NCBI GenBank assembly: GCA_052115395.1
Contig: JBFRGO010000004.1
Strand: one strand, 5' to 3'
Length of the DNA: 64,000 bases
From: Noviluteimonas sp052115395
GTDB lineage: Bacteria > Pseudomonadota > Gammaproteobacteria > Xanthomonadales > Xanthomonadaceae
Positions 19,902 through 28,541 of the stretch are shown here, one piece after another. Under the pieces are notes generated by a model. That model was not told the origin of the DNA and ran no database searches. It worked only from the letters and a program-made list of their open reading frames with translations. Every line of letters starts with the position of its first letter. Within the stretch, counting starts at the first letter, position 1. The position numbers and the translations under genes were made by a program.

Positions 19902-21176
19902 TCAGTGGCCCAGCAAGCCCTTCAGGAAACGCTTGCCCTTGGACTCCTGCGGCTGTTGCGGCTGGCCGTCCTGTTGCGTGGCCTGGCTGGCGTCGACCGA
20001 CATCCCGAGCATCGCCATCGTCGTGGACTTGTTGCGCACGCGCACGTTCCATTCCGGATTCCACGCGACCTTGGGATCGGCCGGCTTCGGCGGATAGACG
20101 ATGTTGGTTTCCGGCCCGTAGGCGATCATCGACATCATGCCGCCGCCCGGCTGTCCTTCCTTGCCCGCGAAGATGCCCTTGGGCATCGCGCACGACGTCA
20201 CCGTCGGTGCGAGGACCACTTTTTCCTTGATCCACTTCTCGACGGTGCTCGGCGCGACGTAATCGATGATCTGCATGCCCGCGTCGGGGACTTCGGAACT
20301 GCTCCACAACACCATCGCATCGTCCTGCGTGCCGAAGGCCGCGAGGAAATAGCCCTTCGCGCGATCCACCGGCTTCCAGTTCCAGGTCTGGCCCGTCGCG
20401 AGCGAGCCGGTGCTGCTCAGCGCGATCGCCGGCATGAAGTCCTGCTGTTGCGTGAGGTCGAACTTCATCGACTCGGGGATCTTCGCGCCCTCGATGTCGT
20501 GGTTGCCGACGAGCGAGGCGCCGGCCGGCACCATCTTGCGCATCTTCTCGTTCGGCCACAGCGCGTAACGCGGATCGACCTTCGCGTCGCGGTTGGGGGC
20601 GTAACGGCCCGACATCGCGCTCGCGTACTGCGTGCCGCTGGTCGTGACCTTGCCGTTCTTCATTTCGAACTTGATCTCGCGCGGCTGGCCGGCGCGCACT
20701 TCGGTGCCGCAGCCCCAATAGATGAGGATGCGCGCCTTCGCGTTTCCATCGTTCATGCCGGGCGTCGCCTTGCCGCCGGGCTGCGAGGGCTCCAGCGCCT
20801 TCGGCGGCACGAGCGGCAAGGTCTTGCCGAGCTGCATGCCGGTGGGAATCAGGTCCTCGGCTTCGGCGCCGGGGTTCAATTGATTGAGCAGCGCGACATC
20901 GAGATAGCGCCCGGGCATGCCGGGCGTCTGCGCGGCGCCGTAATGGTTCTGCGCCGCATCGCCGCCCATCATGCGCATGGCGAATCCGCCGAAGCCGCCG
21001 CCGGTTTCGGACATGCCGGGAATGCCGGACATCGTGTGCGTGGCCACGTCCATCCACAGTTGCGTCTTCGGCAACTTGCCCGACTGGCTGGCCGCGGGCA
21101 GCGTGATGAGCGCGCCGACGAGGGCCGTGGCGAGCAATGCGCGTTTGGTGTTGCGGAAGATCGAAGAGCGGGACAT
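19902..21176 (-). CDS. Exported hypothetical protein, Gly/Met-rich N-terminal region
   Basis: A 424-residue protein with a clear signal peptide (about 1-30, ending LPAASQSG). Residues 45-85 are rich in Gly and Met (GGGFGGFAMRMMGG). The rest is probably beta-rich and carries a segment ILIYWGCGTEVRAGQPREI near 150. I recognise no catalytic motif. It is probably periplasmic. The C-terminus is Gln/Lys-rich. The gene is monocistronic or loosely linked to prmA 26 bp further on. Function unknown. Confidence 0.75.
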   Translation of the reverse strand: MSRSSIFRNTKRALLATALVGALITLPAASQSGKLPKTQLWMDVATHTMSGIPGMSETGGGFGGFAMRMMGGDAAQNHYGAAQTPGMPGRYLDVALLNQLNPGAEAEDLIPTGMQLGKTLPLVPPKALEPSQPGGKATPGMNDGNAKARILIYWGCGTEVRAGQPREIKFEMKNGKVTTSGTQYASAMSGRYAPNRDAKVDPRYALWPNEKMRKMVPAGASLVGNHDIEGAKIPESMKFDLTQQQDFMPAIALSSTGSLATGQTWNWKPVDRAKGYFLAAFGTQDDAMVLWSSSEVPDAGMQIIDYVAPSTVEKWIKEKVVLAPTVTSCAMPKGIFAGKEGQPGGGMMSMIAYGPETNIVYPPKPADPKVAWNPEWNVRVRNKSTTMAMLGMSVDASQATQQDGQPQQPQESKGKRFLKGLLGH

Positions 21177-21202
21177 GCGAACGACCTCGAATGGACCGGG
21201 AA

Positions 21203-21229
21203 CGAAAACACCCGCAGGCTGGCGGGTGT
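21203..21229 (-). terminator. Rho-independent terminator (minus strand)
   Basis: ACACCCGC (21208-21215) pairs with GCGGGTGT (21222-21229). Read on the minus strand, the stem is followed by TTTTC. It lies downstream of the membrane protein gene at 21296-21988 and separates it from the exported hypothetical protein. Confidence 0.65.
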
Positions 21230-21295
21230 GATCAGGGAAACGCGCGTTCACGGGCGAACCGGCCACGTGGCGTGCCGGCCGGGGTCGGTGTTCGT

Positions 21296-21988
21296 TCAGC
21301 CTTCGCGCCGCTCCTGCGCCTGGCGCGCGAGGATCCAGTCGCGCCTGCGCCGCAACAGGCGCACGCCCTCGTGCAGGTAGTGCAGGCTGAAGCAAATCGT
21401 CAGGCCGATCAGCAACAGATGCCAATGGCCGCGCAGCATCGCATCGGGGAAGCGATGGACGAGCCACCAGGCGCACCCCTGGAACGCGACCGCGGCCGGC
21501 ATCAGCACGAAGATGTTCGCGCGCTGGTCGCGCACGATGTCCTCGAACAACAGGCGTTCTTCCTCCGTCGCGAAATCCTGCGCCTGCCTGCGCACCACGC
21601 GCAGGTCCCAGGCATACAGGCCCCACACCGCGGCGGCGTAACACGCGTTGAGCGCGAACCATGCGCGCGGGTCGGCCACCTGCGTGAGCGCCGCGGCTTC
21701 GATCAAGGTCGCGCCGAAGTAACCGAAGGTGTGCCCGAACTCCAGCGGCCACCCGATGAAACTCAGGGTATGGATGAGCGAGCGCGACCAGAAGATCAGG
21801 ATGACGAGCAGGCCCGTCGCGATGTAGGGCCACGTCGTGTACTGCAGCTGCAGCAGCGCAGGCACCGCCGCGGTGGCCAACACCGCGAGCGCGAGGCCCT
21901 GGATGATCGAGATCAGTGTCAGCTCGATGCCGACGACGGTCTTGTCGAGTTCGGTCTTGGCTTCGCGGCGGTGGTCGGAACCCGACAT
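21296..21988 (-). CDS. Multi-spanning membrane protein of unknown function
   Basis: A 230-residue protein with about six predicted membrane helices (about 22-46, 53-75, 88-105, 109-127, 160-180, 190-210) and a basic C-terminal tail. Charged helices DLRVVRRQAQDFATEEERLLFEDIVRD between helices 4 and 5 face the cytoplasm. I recognise no family. The start has a strong ribosome binding site (GGAGGTAACCGC-ATG). Base composition is like the core genome, unlike the next two upstream genes. Confidence 0.72.
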   Translation of the reverse strand: MSGSDHRREAKTELDKTVVGIELTLISIIQGLALAVLATAAVPALLQLQYTTWPYIATGLLVILIFWSRSLIHTLSFIGWPLEFGHTFGYFGATLIEAAALTQVADPRAWFALNACYAAAVWGLYAWDLRVVRRQAQDFATEEERLLFEDIVRDQRANIFVLMPAAVAFQGCAWWLVHRFPDAMLRGHWHLLLIGLTICFSLHYLHEGVRLLRRRRDWILARQAQERREG

Positions 21989-22015
21989 GCGGTTACCTCC
22001 GATCCCTTATTCCGG

Positions 22016-22032
22016 CCTAGCGAAAGGCTAGG
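22016..22032. repeat. Small hairpin overlapping a stop codon at the islet edge
   Basis: CCTAGC-GAAAG-GCTAGG, followed by AAAAAA on the plus strand. It contains the TAG stop of the 22028-22501 gene and marks the left edge of the low-GC segment. Polarity is wrong for a minus-strand terminator. Confidence 0.45.
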
Positions 22033-22501
22033 AAAAAAGCGCTACTGCGCCCAGGGTGAGTCCCAGCAAGAAGCAAGCGAATGCCGCGTATCCCGCGATG
22101 TACTGGGCGCGGTAAATCGGCGCTGCTGCCCTTGCGTTGTCTCGAGAATCAAGCTCACTCTCGGAAATTGCGCTCGAGAAATAGAGCTTGGTGTCGGCGG
22201 ACCACCCTTGGACCAAAGTTAGTGTTTGATGAAAGAAGAGTGTCTTGAGCACGCCGACGAGCAGAATTCCAATCGCAAACACAACGAGGGCCGCTCGGAT
22301 TGAACCGGATGATCGCGCCTCTTCCGAAGATCCAATGAACCCCAGAACAGCGACTGCGCCGCCAGCGTTCACCAAGAAAAGGTACCGAAACGCGTCCGCC
22401 GTTGCTTCGCGATTGAGCCGATAAAGTTGCTCCCATCGACTAACACACCACTCAGCTTGAACCTCTCGTTGGGCGGGTTCCAGATCCTTGAAGTAGTCCA
22501 T
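22028..22501 (-). CDS. Small membrane protein of the low-GC islet
   Basis: A 157-residue protein with an amphipathic, charged N-terminus (1-38) and three likely membrane helices (about 40-57, 69-90, 134-156), with a hydrophilic segment (100-133) between the last two. No family recognised. Base composition is well below that of neighbours (about half G+C), with codons rare in this genome. It starts 40 bp after the 22542-23285 gene and is probably co-transcribed with it. The layout, a soluble protein plus a membrane protein, recalls sensor/effector pairs of accessory modules, which is only a suggestion. Confidence 0.68.
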   Translation of the reverse strand: MDYFKDLEPAQREVQAEWCVSRWEQLYRLNREATADAFRYLFLVNAGGAVAVLGFIGSSEEARSSGSIRAALVVFAIGILLVGVLKTLFFHQTLTLVQGWSADTKLYFSSAISESELDSRDNARAAAPIYRAQYIAGYAAFACFLLGLTLGAVALFS

Positions 22502-22541
22502 GTCTTCGTAGCAGGTGGGTTTGTTGAGGGGCGTGGCAGAT

Positions 22542-23285
22542 TTACACGGTTCCGGGAAGGAAGCCGCCCAGTGTCGAGTTCAAAGTCAGTGCGGTAACAC
22601 CCGTAACCGTCGCAACATCCGCGGCGACTGACAAGGCTTGGCGAAGCTTGGCTCCCCAACGCTGCTTGCCGGGCGTATCGAAAAGATCTTTGTAGCGGAG
22701 CAGGGTTGCGAAAATGAAACCCATCGAATCCAAGACTCCTTTTTGACCCCGCGTTTCGTACTCAGCTAGAGCACGACGAAGGGCTTCAAGCAAGTCGTGG
22801 ACAATGTGTTTGAACTCGGCGTCAATAGAGTCGTCAGCTTCCAGACTGGTGATTAGGCTCTCGATCATCGATGCATGGTCGCGAACCTGGCCGATCGAAG
22901 CAGAAGAGGGAATTGCGACATCCAGCTCCGTAGAGCAATAGTCCAAGTGGACCTTGCGGTCAGGCGTAAAGTATTGAAGGACGTTGGACCACTGGTTACC
23001 ACTTTGGGCTGGTGACACCCCGTTTCGGAATGCGTCCTGCCACGTAGTGAGCTGCTCCTTCTTCTTCTCGGGAGCGTTGAGGCGTCGGACTAACTCGACG
23101 GCCAAATCTACATTCGCAGCAACCGATGCAAGCGCCTCGAACACGCTGATGTCGTGCTTTTTAAGGCCGAACGTTGCTGCCCAACCGACGAGCGCGGGGG
23201 CGTGAATAGTCGACGAATCTCGGGGCATGCGATCCCAGACAGTAACAAGCCAGCTGGCCGGGTTTTTTACGTTCCAGTCATCCAC
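22542..23285 (-). CDS. Hypothetical protein of the low-GC islet
   Basis: A 247-residue protein, largely helical. It has a charged central helix region (EAPEKKKEQ-like and HDLLEALRRALAEYETRG, about 165-185) and a hydrophobic C-terminal stretch (about 218-243) that may enter the membrane. No catalytic signature is recognised. The GTG start at 23285 is supported by GGAG seven bases upstream, and it begins only 12 bp after the accC stop, so it probably uses the accBC transcript. Lower G+C than the neighbours suggests recent arrival. Confidence 0.68.
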   Translation of the reverse strand: MDDWNVKNPASWLVTVWDRMPRDSSTIHAPALVGWAATFGLKKHDISVFEALASVAANVDLAVELVRRLNAPEKKKEQLTTWQDAFRNGVSPAQSGNQWSNVLQYFTPDRKVHLDYCSTELDVAIPSSASIGQVRDHASMIESLITSLEADDSIDAEFKHIVHDLLEALRRALAEYETRGQKGVLDSMGFIFATLLRYKDLFDTPGKQRWGAKLRQALSVAADVATVTGVTALTLNSTLGGFLPGTV

Positions 23286-23297
23286 GCATTTGCTCCA

Positions 23298-24665
23298 TCA
23301 AACGATCGACAGCGACTTCTCTTTCCGTTCCGCGAGCCGCTTTTCCAGATAGTGGATGTTCTGCCCGCCTTGCTGGAACCCACCGTCGGCGAGGATGCGC
23401 TGCTGCAGCGGGATGTTCGTCTTGATGCCGTCGACGACCATTTCGCTCAGGGCCACGCGCATGCGCGCGATCGCGGTGGCGCGGTCGGGGCCGTGCACGA
23501 TGAGCTTGCCGATCATCGAGTCGTAATTCGACGGAACGCGGTAGCTCTCGTAGATGTGCGAATCCACGCGCACGCCCGGGCCGCCCGGTGCATGGAAGTG
23601 CTGGATCAGGCCGGGGCAGGGCATGAACGTGTCCGGGTCCTCGGCGTTGATGCGGCATTCGATCGCGTGCCCGTTGAGCACGATGTCTTCCTGCCGGATC
23701 GACAGCTTGTGGCCGGCGGCGATCATCAACTGTTCGCGCACCAGGTCGATGCCCGTGACCATTTCGGTCACCGGATGTTCGACCTGGATGCGGGTGTTCA
23801 TTTCGATGAAGTAGAAGCGCCCGTTTTCGTAGAGGAATTCGAACGTGCCCGCGCCGCGATAACCGATGCGGATGCACGCTTCCACGCACACGCGGCCGAT
23901 CTCGGCGCGCTGTTCGGGCGTGATGCCCGGCGCGGGCGCTTCTTCGACGACCTTCTGGTGGCGGCGCTGCATCGAGCAGTCGCGTTCGCCCAGGTGGATC
24001 GCGTTGCCCTGGCCGTCGGCGAGCACCTGGATCTCCACGTGGCGCGGGTTCTCCAGGAATTTCTCCATGTAGACCATGTCGTTGGAGAACGCGGCCTTCG
24101 CCTCGGTCTTCGTGGTCTGGATGGCGTTGTGCAGGTGCGCTTCGGTGTGCACCACGCGCATGCCGCGGCCACCGCCGCCACCGGCGGCCTTCACGATCAC
24201 CGGATAGCCGATTTCGCGCGCGATCTTGACGTTGGTCGCCGGGTCGTCGCCGAGCGGGCCGCCGCTGCCGGGCACGCACGGCACGCCGGCGGCCTTCATC
24301 GCGCGGATCGCTTCGACCTTGTCGCCCATCAGGCGGATCGTGTCGGCCTTCGGGCCGATGAAGACGAAGCCGGAATTCTCGACGCGCTCGGCGAAGTCGG
24401 CGTTCTCGCTGAGGAAGCCGTAGCCGGGGTGGATCGCCTGCGCGTCGGTCACTTCGGCGGCGGCGATGATCGAAGCCATGTTGAGGTAACTGTCGGTGGA
24501 CGGCGCGGGGCCGATGCACACCGATTCGTCGGCCATGGCGACGTGCTTGAGGTTGCGGTCGACGGTGGAATGCACCGCGACAGTGCGAATGCCCAGCGCG
24601 TGGCACGCGCGCAGGATGCGCAGTGCGATTTCGCCGCGGTTGGCGATGACGACTTTGTCCAGCAT
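23298..24665 (-). CDS. accC: Acetyl-CoA carboxylase, biotin carboxylase subunit
   Basis: A 455-residue ATP-grasp enzyme that carboxylates the biotin on AccB with bicarbonate and ATP, the first step of fatty acid synthesis. N-terminus MLDKVVIANRGEIALRILRA, the glycine-rich loop KAAGGGGGRGMRVV (about 159-172), RDCSMQRRHQKVVEEAP and EMNTRIQVEHPVTE are all diagnostic. It follows accB by 10 bp in the same operon, with aroQ ahead of accB. Confidence 0.97.
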   Translation of the reverse strand: MLDKVVIANRGEIALRILRACHALGIRTVAVHSTVDRNLKHVAMADESVCIGPAPSTDSYLNMASIIAAAEVTDAQAIHPGYGFLSENADFAERVENSGFVFIGPKADTIRLMGDKVEAIRAMKAAGVPCVPGSGGPLGDDPATNVKIAREIGYPVIVKAAGGGGGRGMRVVHTEAHLHNAIQTTKTEAKAAFSNDMVYMEKFLENPRHVEIQVLADGQGNAIHLGERDCSMQRRHQKVVEEAPAPGITPEQRAEIGRVCVEACIRIGYRGAGTFEFLYENGRFYFIEMNTRIQVEHPVTEMVTGIDLVREQLMIAAGHKLSIRQEDIVLNGHAIECRINAEDPDTFMPCPGLIQHFHAPGGPGVRVDSHIYESYRVPSNYDSMIGKLIVHGPDRATAIARMRVALSEMVVDGIKTNIPLQQRILADGGFQQGGQNIHYLEKRLAERKEKSLSIV

Positions 24666-24675
24666 CAGTGCGACC

Positions 24676-25152
24676 TCAGCCGATCACGAAGAGCGGTTCG
24701 TCGAATTCGATCGGCTGACCGCTTTCCACGAGGACCTTCAGCACCGTGCCCGACACGTCGGCTTCGATGGGGTTGAACATCTTCATCGCCTCGATGATGC
24801 CGAGCGTCTCGCCGGCCTTGACCGCCTGGCCGAGCGTGACGAATGCAGGCTTGTCCGGCGAGGGCGAGGCATAGAACGTGCCCACCATCGGCGCGCGGAC
24901 GACGTGGCCTTCGGGCAGGTCGGCAGACTTGGCGCTGCCGCCGCTGACGCCTTCGGTCGGGCCCGCCATCGGCATCACCGGCGCGGGGCGCGATTCGACG
25001 TGCATCGGCATGACCTGCGGGGCGGCGACGGCCACGCCGCCGCGCGGCACGCGCGCCAGGCGGACGGACTCTTCGCCTTCCTTGATCTCGATCTCGGCCA
25101 GGTTGGATTCTTCGAGGAGATCGATGAGTTTCTTGATTTTGCGCAGGTCCAT
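24676..25152 (-). CDS. accB: Acetyl-CoA carboxylase, biotin carboxyl carrier protein
   Basis: A 158-residue protein with a helical N-terminus (DLRKIKKLIDLLEESNLAEIE), a Pro/Met/Gly-rich linker (about 40-80) and a C-terminal biotinyl domain. The biotinylated lysine is K124 in EAMKM. The thumb segment GTFYASPSPDKPAFV is typical of bacterial AccB. It is the first of the accB-accC pair and follows aroQ by 8 bp, as in many gammaproteobacteria. Confidence 0.97.
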   Translation of the reverse strand: MDLRKIKKLIDLLEESNLAEIEIKEGEESVRLARVPRGGVAVAAPQVMPMHVESRPAPVMPMAGPTEGVSGGSAKSADLPEGHVVRAPMVGTFYASPSPDKPAFVTLGQAVKAGETLGIIEAMKMFNPIEADVSGTVLKVLVESGQPIEFDEPLFVIG

Positions 25153-25160
25153 GGCGGGCC

Positions 25161-25613
25161 TCAGGGTGCTGTGTCGGTGGAAAGCCGCTGCAAGGCGGCG
25201 TCGAGCGCGAGCCGGTAGCTCGCCGCGCCGAACCCCGCCACCACGCCGACGGCGAGATCGCTGAAGTAGCTGGTGCGGCGGAACGGTTCCCGCGCGTGCG
25301 GGTTGGACAGGTGGACTTCGATGAAGGGCAGCGCGACCGCGGCAAGGGCGTCGCGGAGCGCCACCGAGGTGTGGGTGAACCCGGCGGGGTTCACCAGCGC
25401 GAAGGCGGTGCCGTCTTCGCGCGCGGCCTGGATGCGATCGACCAGCACGTGCTCGGCGTTGGACTGCAGGCTTTCGAGCTGGTGGCCGGCGGCCTGCGCG
25501 CGACGTGCGAGGTCGGCGTCGATTTCGGCGAGGGTCGTGCGGCCATAAACCTCCGGCTCGCGGGTGCCGAGCAGGTTGAGGTTGGGGCCATGCAGGACCA
25601 GCAGCTTCGCCAT
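25161..25613 (-). CDS. aroQ: Type II 3-dehydroquinate dehydratase
   Basis: A 150-residue shikimate-pathway enzyme, usually a dodecamer, converting 3-dehydroquinate to 3-dehydroshikimate. The family opening LLVLHGPNLNLLGTREPEVYG holds the catalytic Arg and Tyr; INPAGFTHTSVALRDAL-like (here VNPAGFTHTSVALRDAL) and EVHLSNPHAREPFR carry the substrate-binding Asn, His and Arg. It leads the aroQ-accB-accC operon, an arrangement conserved in gammaproteobacteria. Confidence 0.96.
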   Translation of the reverse strand: MAKLLVLHGPNLNLLGTREPEVYGRTTLAEIDADLARRAQAAGHQLESLQSNAEHVLVDRIQAAREDGTAFALVNPAGFTHTSVALRDALAAVALPFIEVHLSNPHAREPFRRTSYFSDLAVGVVAGFGAASYRLALDAALQRLSTDTAP

Positions 25614-25739
25614 CGATGGGGCCGGGGTTGCGGACGCGCAGTCTGGCCGAACCGACCCCGGGTGTCCAGAACCCAGCCCGCAGTTCTCTACCGTATCGAC
25701 GAAGTTCGCAGGACTTATGCCGACCTTTGAGTAAGGCCT

Positions 25740-26336
25740 CTAATCCCTTGCCCAGCCTGCGATTTCCCCTTCCTCAAAGGGGCCGATGCGTTGTTTCAAC
25801 AGCTGCCCGTCGGGAGAGATCAGCACCGAATACGGGAGAACGCCCTTGGGGTTGCCCAGGCGCACGCCGGCATCGGCGGGGCCGGGGGTGTCGATGAGGA
25901 TCGGATAGGTCACGCCGGTCCGCGCGATGAAGGCCCGCACCGCCGCCACGTCATCCAAGGCGATGCCAACGACTTGCACACCGTTGGCGCCCTGTTCCCC
26001 GGCGAAGGATTGCAGCGCCGGCATCTCTTTCACGCACGGGCCGCACCAGCTGGCCCAGACGTTGATGAGCACGGGGCGGCCGGCGTAGTGCGCCGGGAGG
26101 TCGATGCGCGTGCCGTCGATGGCCGGCAGCGCGAAGTTCGGGACGCGTTCGCCGCGTTTGGCGACCGCGACGCCCTTGGGTACCGGCGGTGCGGTGGCCT
26201 GCATCGCGGAGTTCAACGCGCGCTGGCCGACTTCGGTCTTCCACACCGGCCCCGGGCCGGAAGTCAGCAAGCTGGCGACGACGCCGAGCGTCCCCGCCGC
26301 GACCGCGACGAGCACGACCTTCGCCGACGCATTCAA
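25740..26336 (-). CDS. TlpA-like membrane-anchored thioredoxin
   Basis: A 198-residue protein with an N-terminal membrane anchor (about 6-25) and a periplasmic thioredoxin fold with the CGPC active site (C98, C101; WASWCGPCVKEMPAL). TlpA/ResA-type proteins reduce disulfides in the periplasm, often in cytochrome c maturation, using electrons from DsbD. The best start is TTG at 26336, overlapping the dsbD stop (TTGA). No ATG or GTG exists before the anchor. Being coupled to dsbD strongly suggests it is a DsbD client. Confidence 0.85.
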   Translation of the reverse strand: MNASAKVVLVAVAAGTLGVVASLLTSGPGPVWKTEVGQRALNSAMQATAPPVPKGVAVAKRGERVPNFALPAIDGTRIDLPAHYAGRPVLINVWASWCGPCVKEMPALQSFAGEQGANGVQVVGIALDDVAAVRAFIARTGVTYPILIDTPGPADAGVRLGNPKGVLPYSVLISPDGQLLKQRIGPFEEGEIAGWARD

Positions 26337-28528
26337 GGCGCCGCCCCGCGATGCGCGCGTTCGACGAACTTGTCGGTCTCTTCGAACCCCGTCAGCCGCA
26401 ACCCGCGACGCTCCTGCCCGTCGCGGAAGAACAGCGACATCGGCGGACCGATGATGCCGAAGCGCTGCATCAGGGCCTGGTCCTGCGCATCGTTGGCGGT
26501 GACGTCGGCCTGCAGCAGCACGTAATCGCGCAAGGCCTGGTGCACCTGCGGCTGGGTGAAGACGTACTTCTCCATCTCCTTGCAGCTCACGCACCAGTCG
26601 GCATAGAAGTCGAGCATCACCGGCTTGCCCGCCTCGCGCGCGGCGGCGATTTCGCGATCGAGATCGTCGACCGACTTGATGCGCTTGAACGCGATCGCTT
26701 CTTCCTGCACCGCATGCAAACCCGCGAGCGGGCGCAGGGGATCGTGCGAACCGGCGAACGCGCCGAGCAACTGCGCCGCGCCCACGATCGTGAGCACGAG
26801 CCCCGCGAAACGCGCGGCCATCTTCGAACCCAGCTTGCTGCCGAGGGTGAACGCCCACGTCGCCGCGCCGAGTGCGAGCAGGCCCCACAACGCGAGCGTC
26901 CACGTCGCCGGCAGCACGCGCGACAACATCCAGATCGCAAGGCCGAGGAACACGAAGCCGAACACGCGCTGCACCGCGACCATCCACGGGCCGCTGGTCG
27001 GCATCCCGCGCCCCGCTGCGATGCCGAAGGCGACCAGCGGCGCGCCCATGCCGAGCGCGAGCAGGAACAGCGCCGCACCACCGAACACCGGATCCCGCGC
27101 CTGCGCGATGTAGAGCACCGCACCCATCAGCGGCGGCGCGACGCAGGGCCCGACGATCAACGCCGACAACGCGCCCATCGCCGCCACGCCGATCCACGAA
27201 CCACCGCGCTGGCGATCGCTCGCCGCGCCCAGGCGCGCGCGCAAACCCGCCGGCAATTGCAATTCGTACAGGCCGAACATCGACAGCGACAGCACGACGA
27301 ACAACAACGCGAACGCGCCGAGTACCCAGGCGTTCTGCATCGCCGACTGCAGGTTGGCCGCCGCGCCCAGCAAGCCCGCGAGGATGCCCGCGATGGTGAA
27401 CACCACCGCGCTGGCGAGCACGTAGACCGTCGAGAGCGAGAACCCGCGCCATGCACCGACGCGTTCGCCGCGCCCGGCGATCAGGCCCGAAAGAATCGGC
27501 ACCATCGGCAACACGCAGGGCGTGAACGCCAGCCCGAGCCCGTAGGCGAAGAACAACACCAGCGCCCACGCGCGATGCTGGCCGCCGAGGCTTTGCGCCA
27601 GGCGCTGGTCTTCGGCGAGCGCACCGCTGTCGTCGAACGTCGTCGCCTTCGACACATCGCCGGCCGGCAAGGACACCGGCAGGCTGCGCGTCATCACCGG
27701 ATAACAGATGCCGCCGTCCTGGCAGCCCTGGAAGGTGACCTGCAAGGTGCCATCGACTGCACGCGCATGCGCGCGCTGCACCGGGACGTTGACGTCGACC
27801 GGATCGAAATACACGACGACTTCGCCGAAGTGTTCATCGCGATGTTGTTTCCCCGGCGGCCATTGCGGCGCGCGCAGCGTGATGCCGTCGCCGTCGAACT
27901 TCAGTTGCGTCTTGTCGCGGTACAGGTAATAGCCCGGCGCCGGCGCGAAGCGCACGAGCAACGCGTTGCCGCCATTGGCGATGGCCTCGATGTGGAAGGC
28001 CTGTTGTTCCGGCAGGGGCTCGCCCTTGTCGCTGCGCAGGGGCAACAACCCGCCGGACGCGGGCGCATCGAGCAGGCTGCCGGCCTGCGAAGGCAACGCG
28101 ACCTGCACCGTGCGCATCTGCGGCGGATAACACACGCCGACATCGGCGCAGCCCTGGTACTTCACCTTCAACGTCACCGATCGCGCATCGGCGGACGGCG
28201 TGCCGACGACCTTCGCTTCCAGCAACGTGCGATAGGTTTCGACGTCGCCGAAGAATTCGTCGTGCTTGTGCTTGCCGGGCGGCATCTGCAACGCAGCGCC
28301 CGTGAAGTCGGCCGATTCCACCGACGTGCGATGGCGATACAGGTAATAGCCCGGCGCGATCTTCCAGGTCAGTGCGATGGAATCGCGCGAGGCCGCCTTG
28401 GCGTTGAACGCGAAGGCCTGGTCGACCGGCAGCAGGTCTTTTTCATCGACCGAGTTCGCCGCGAGCGACACGGTTCCCATGAGCAGGGCGAGCAGGGCCG
28501 TCGCGGCGCGTCGGAAAAACATCGTCAT
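26333..28528 (-). CDS. dsbD: Thiol:disulfide interchange protein DsbD with duplicated N-terminal domain
   Basis: A 731-residue inner-membrane electron conduit carrying reducing power from thioredoxin to the periplasm. After a signal peptide (1-25) there are two copies of the N-terminal DsbD-alpha domain. Copy one (about 30-145) has the Cys pair C127/C133; copy two (about 170-285) has C269/C275; each contains APGYYLYR and a PPGK-H-DE-FG motif. An eight-helix core (about 318-585) starts with FTPCVLPMVPILSG (C338). The C-terminal thioredoxin domain has CVSC (C646, C649). E. coli DsbD has one alpha domain, so this one is longer than usual. ATG at 28528 chosen; 28522 is also possible. It is 13 bp after cutA and overlaps the TlpA-like gene. 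Confidence 0.93.
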   Translation of the reverse strand: MTMFFRRAATALLALLMGTVSLAANSVDEKDLLPVDQAFAFNAKAASRDSIALTWKIAPGYYLYRHRTSVESADFTGAALQMPPGKHKHDEFFGDVETYRTLLEAKVVGTPSADARSVTLKVKYQGCADVGVCYPPQMRTVQVALPSQAGSLLDAPASGGLLPLRSDKGEPLPEQQAFHIEAIANGGNALLVRFAPAPGYYLYRDKTQLKFDGDGITLRAPQWPPGKQHRDEHFGEVVVYFDPVDVNVPVQRAHARAVDGTLQVTFQGCQDGGICYPVMTRSLPVSLPAGDVSKATTFDDSGALAEDQRLAQSLGGQHRAWALVLFFAYGLGLAFTPCVLPMVPILSGLIAGRGERVGAWRGFSLSTVYVLASAVVFTIAGILAGLLGAAANLQSAMQNAWVLGAFALLFVVLSLSMFGLYELQLPAGLRARLGAASDRQRGGSWIGVAAMGALSALIVGPCVAPPLMGAVLYIAQARDPVFGGAALFLLALGMGAPLVAFGIAAGRGMPTSGPWMVAVQRVFGFVFLGLAIWMLSRVLPATWTLALWGLLALGAATWAFTLGSKLGSKMAARFAGLVLTIVGAAQLLGAFAGSHDPLRPLAGLHAVQEEAIAFKRIKSVDDLDREIAAAREAGKPVMLDFYADWCVSCKEMEKYVFTQPQVHQALRDYVLLQADVTANDAQDQALMQRFGIIGPPMSLFFRDGQERRGLRLTGFEETDKFVERAHRGAAP

Positions 28529-28541
28529 GGGCAAGAAGTCG

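Larger units (their letters stand above)
22028..23290. other. Low-GC two-gene islet inserted behind accC
   Basis: About 1.26 kb with clearly lower G+C than either flank and different codon use. It holds two hypothetical genes, placed between accC and the membrane gene at 21296. No transposase, integrase or terminal repeat is visible. It is likely acquired DNA riding on the accBC transcript. Confidence 0.6.

Noticed and set aside
22028..23290. A transposon or integron origin for the low-GC islet
   Set aside because: No transposase, integrase, terminal inverted repeats or attC-like site could be seen; only composition and position support acquisition.
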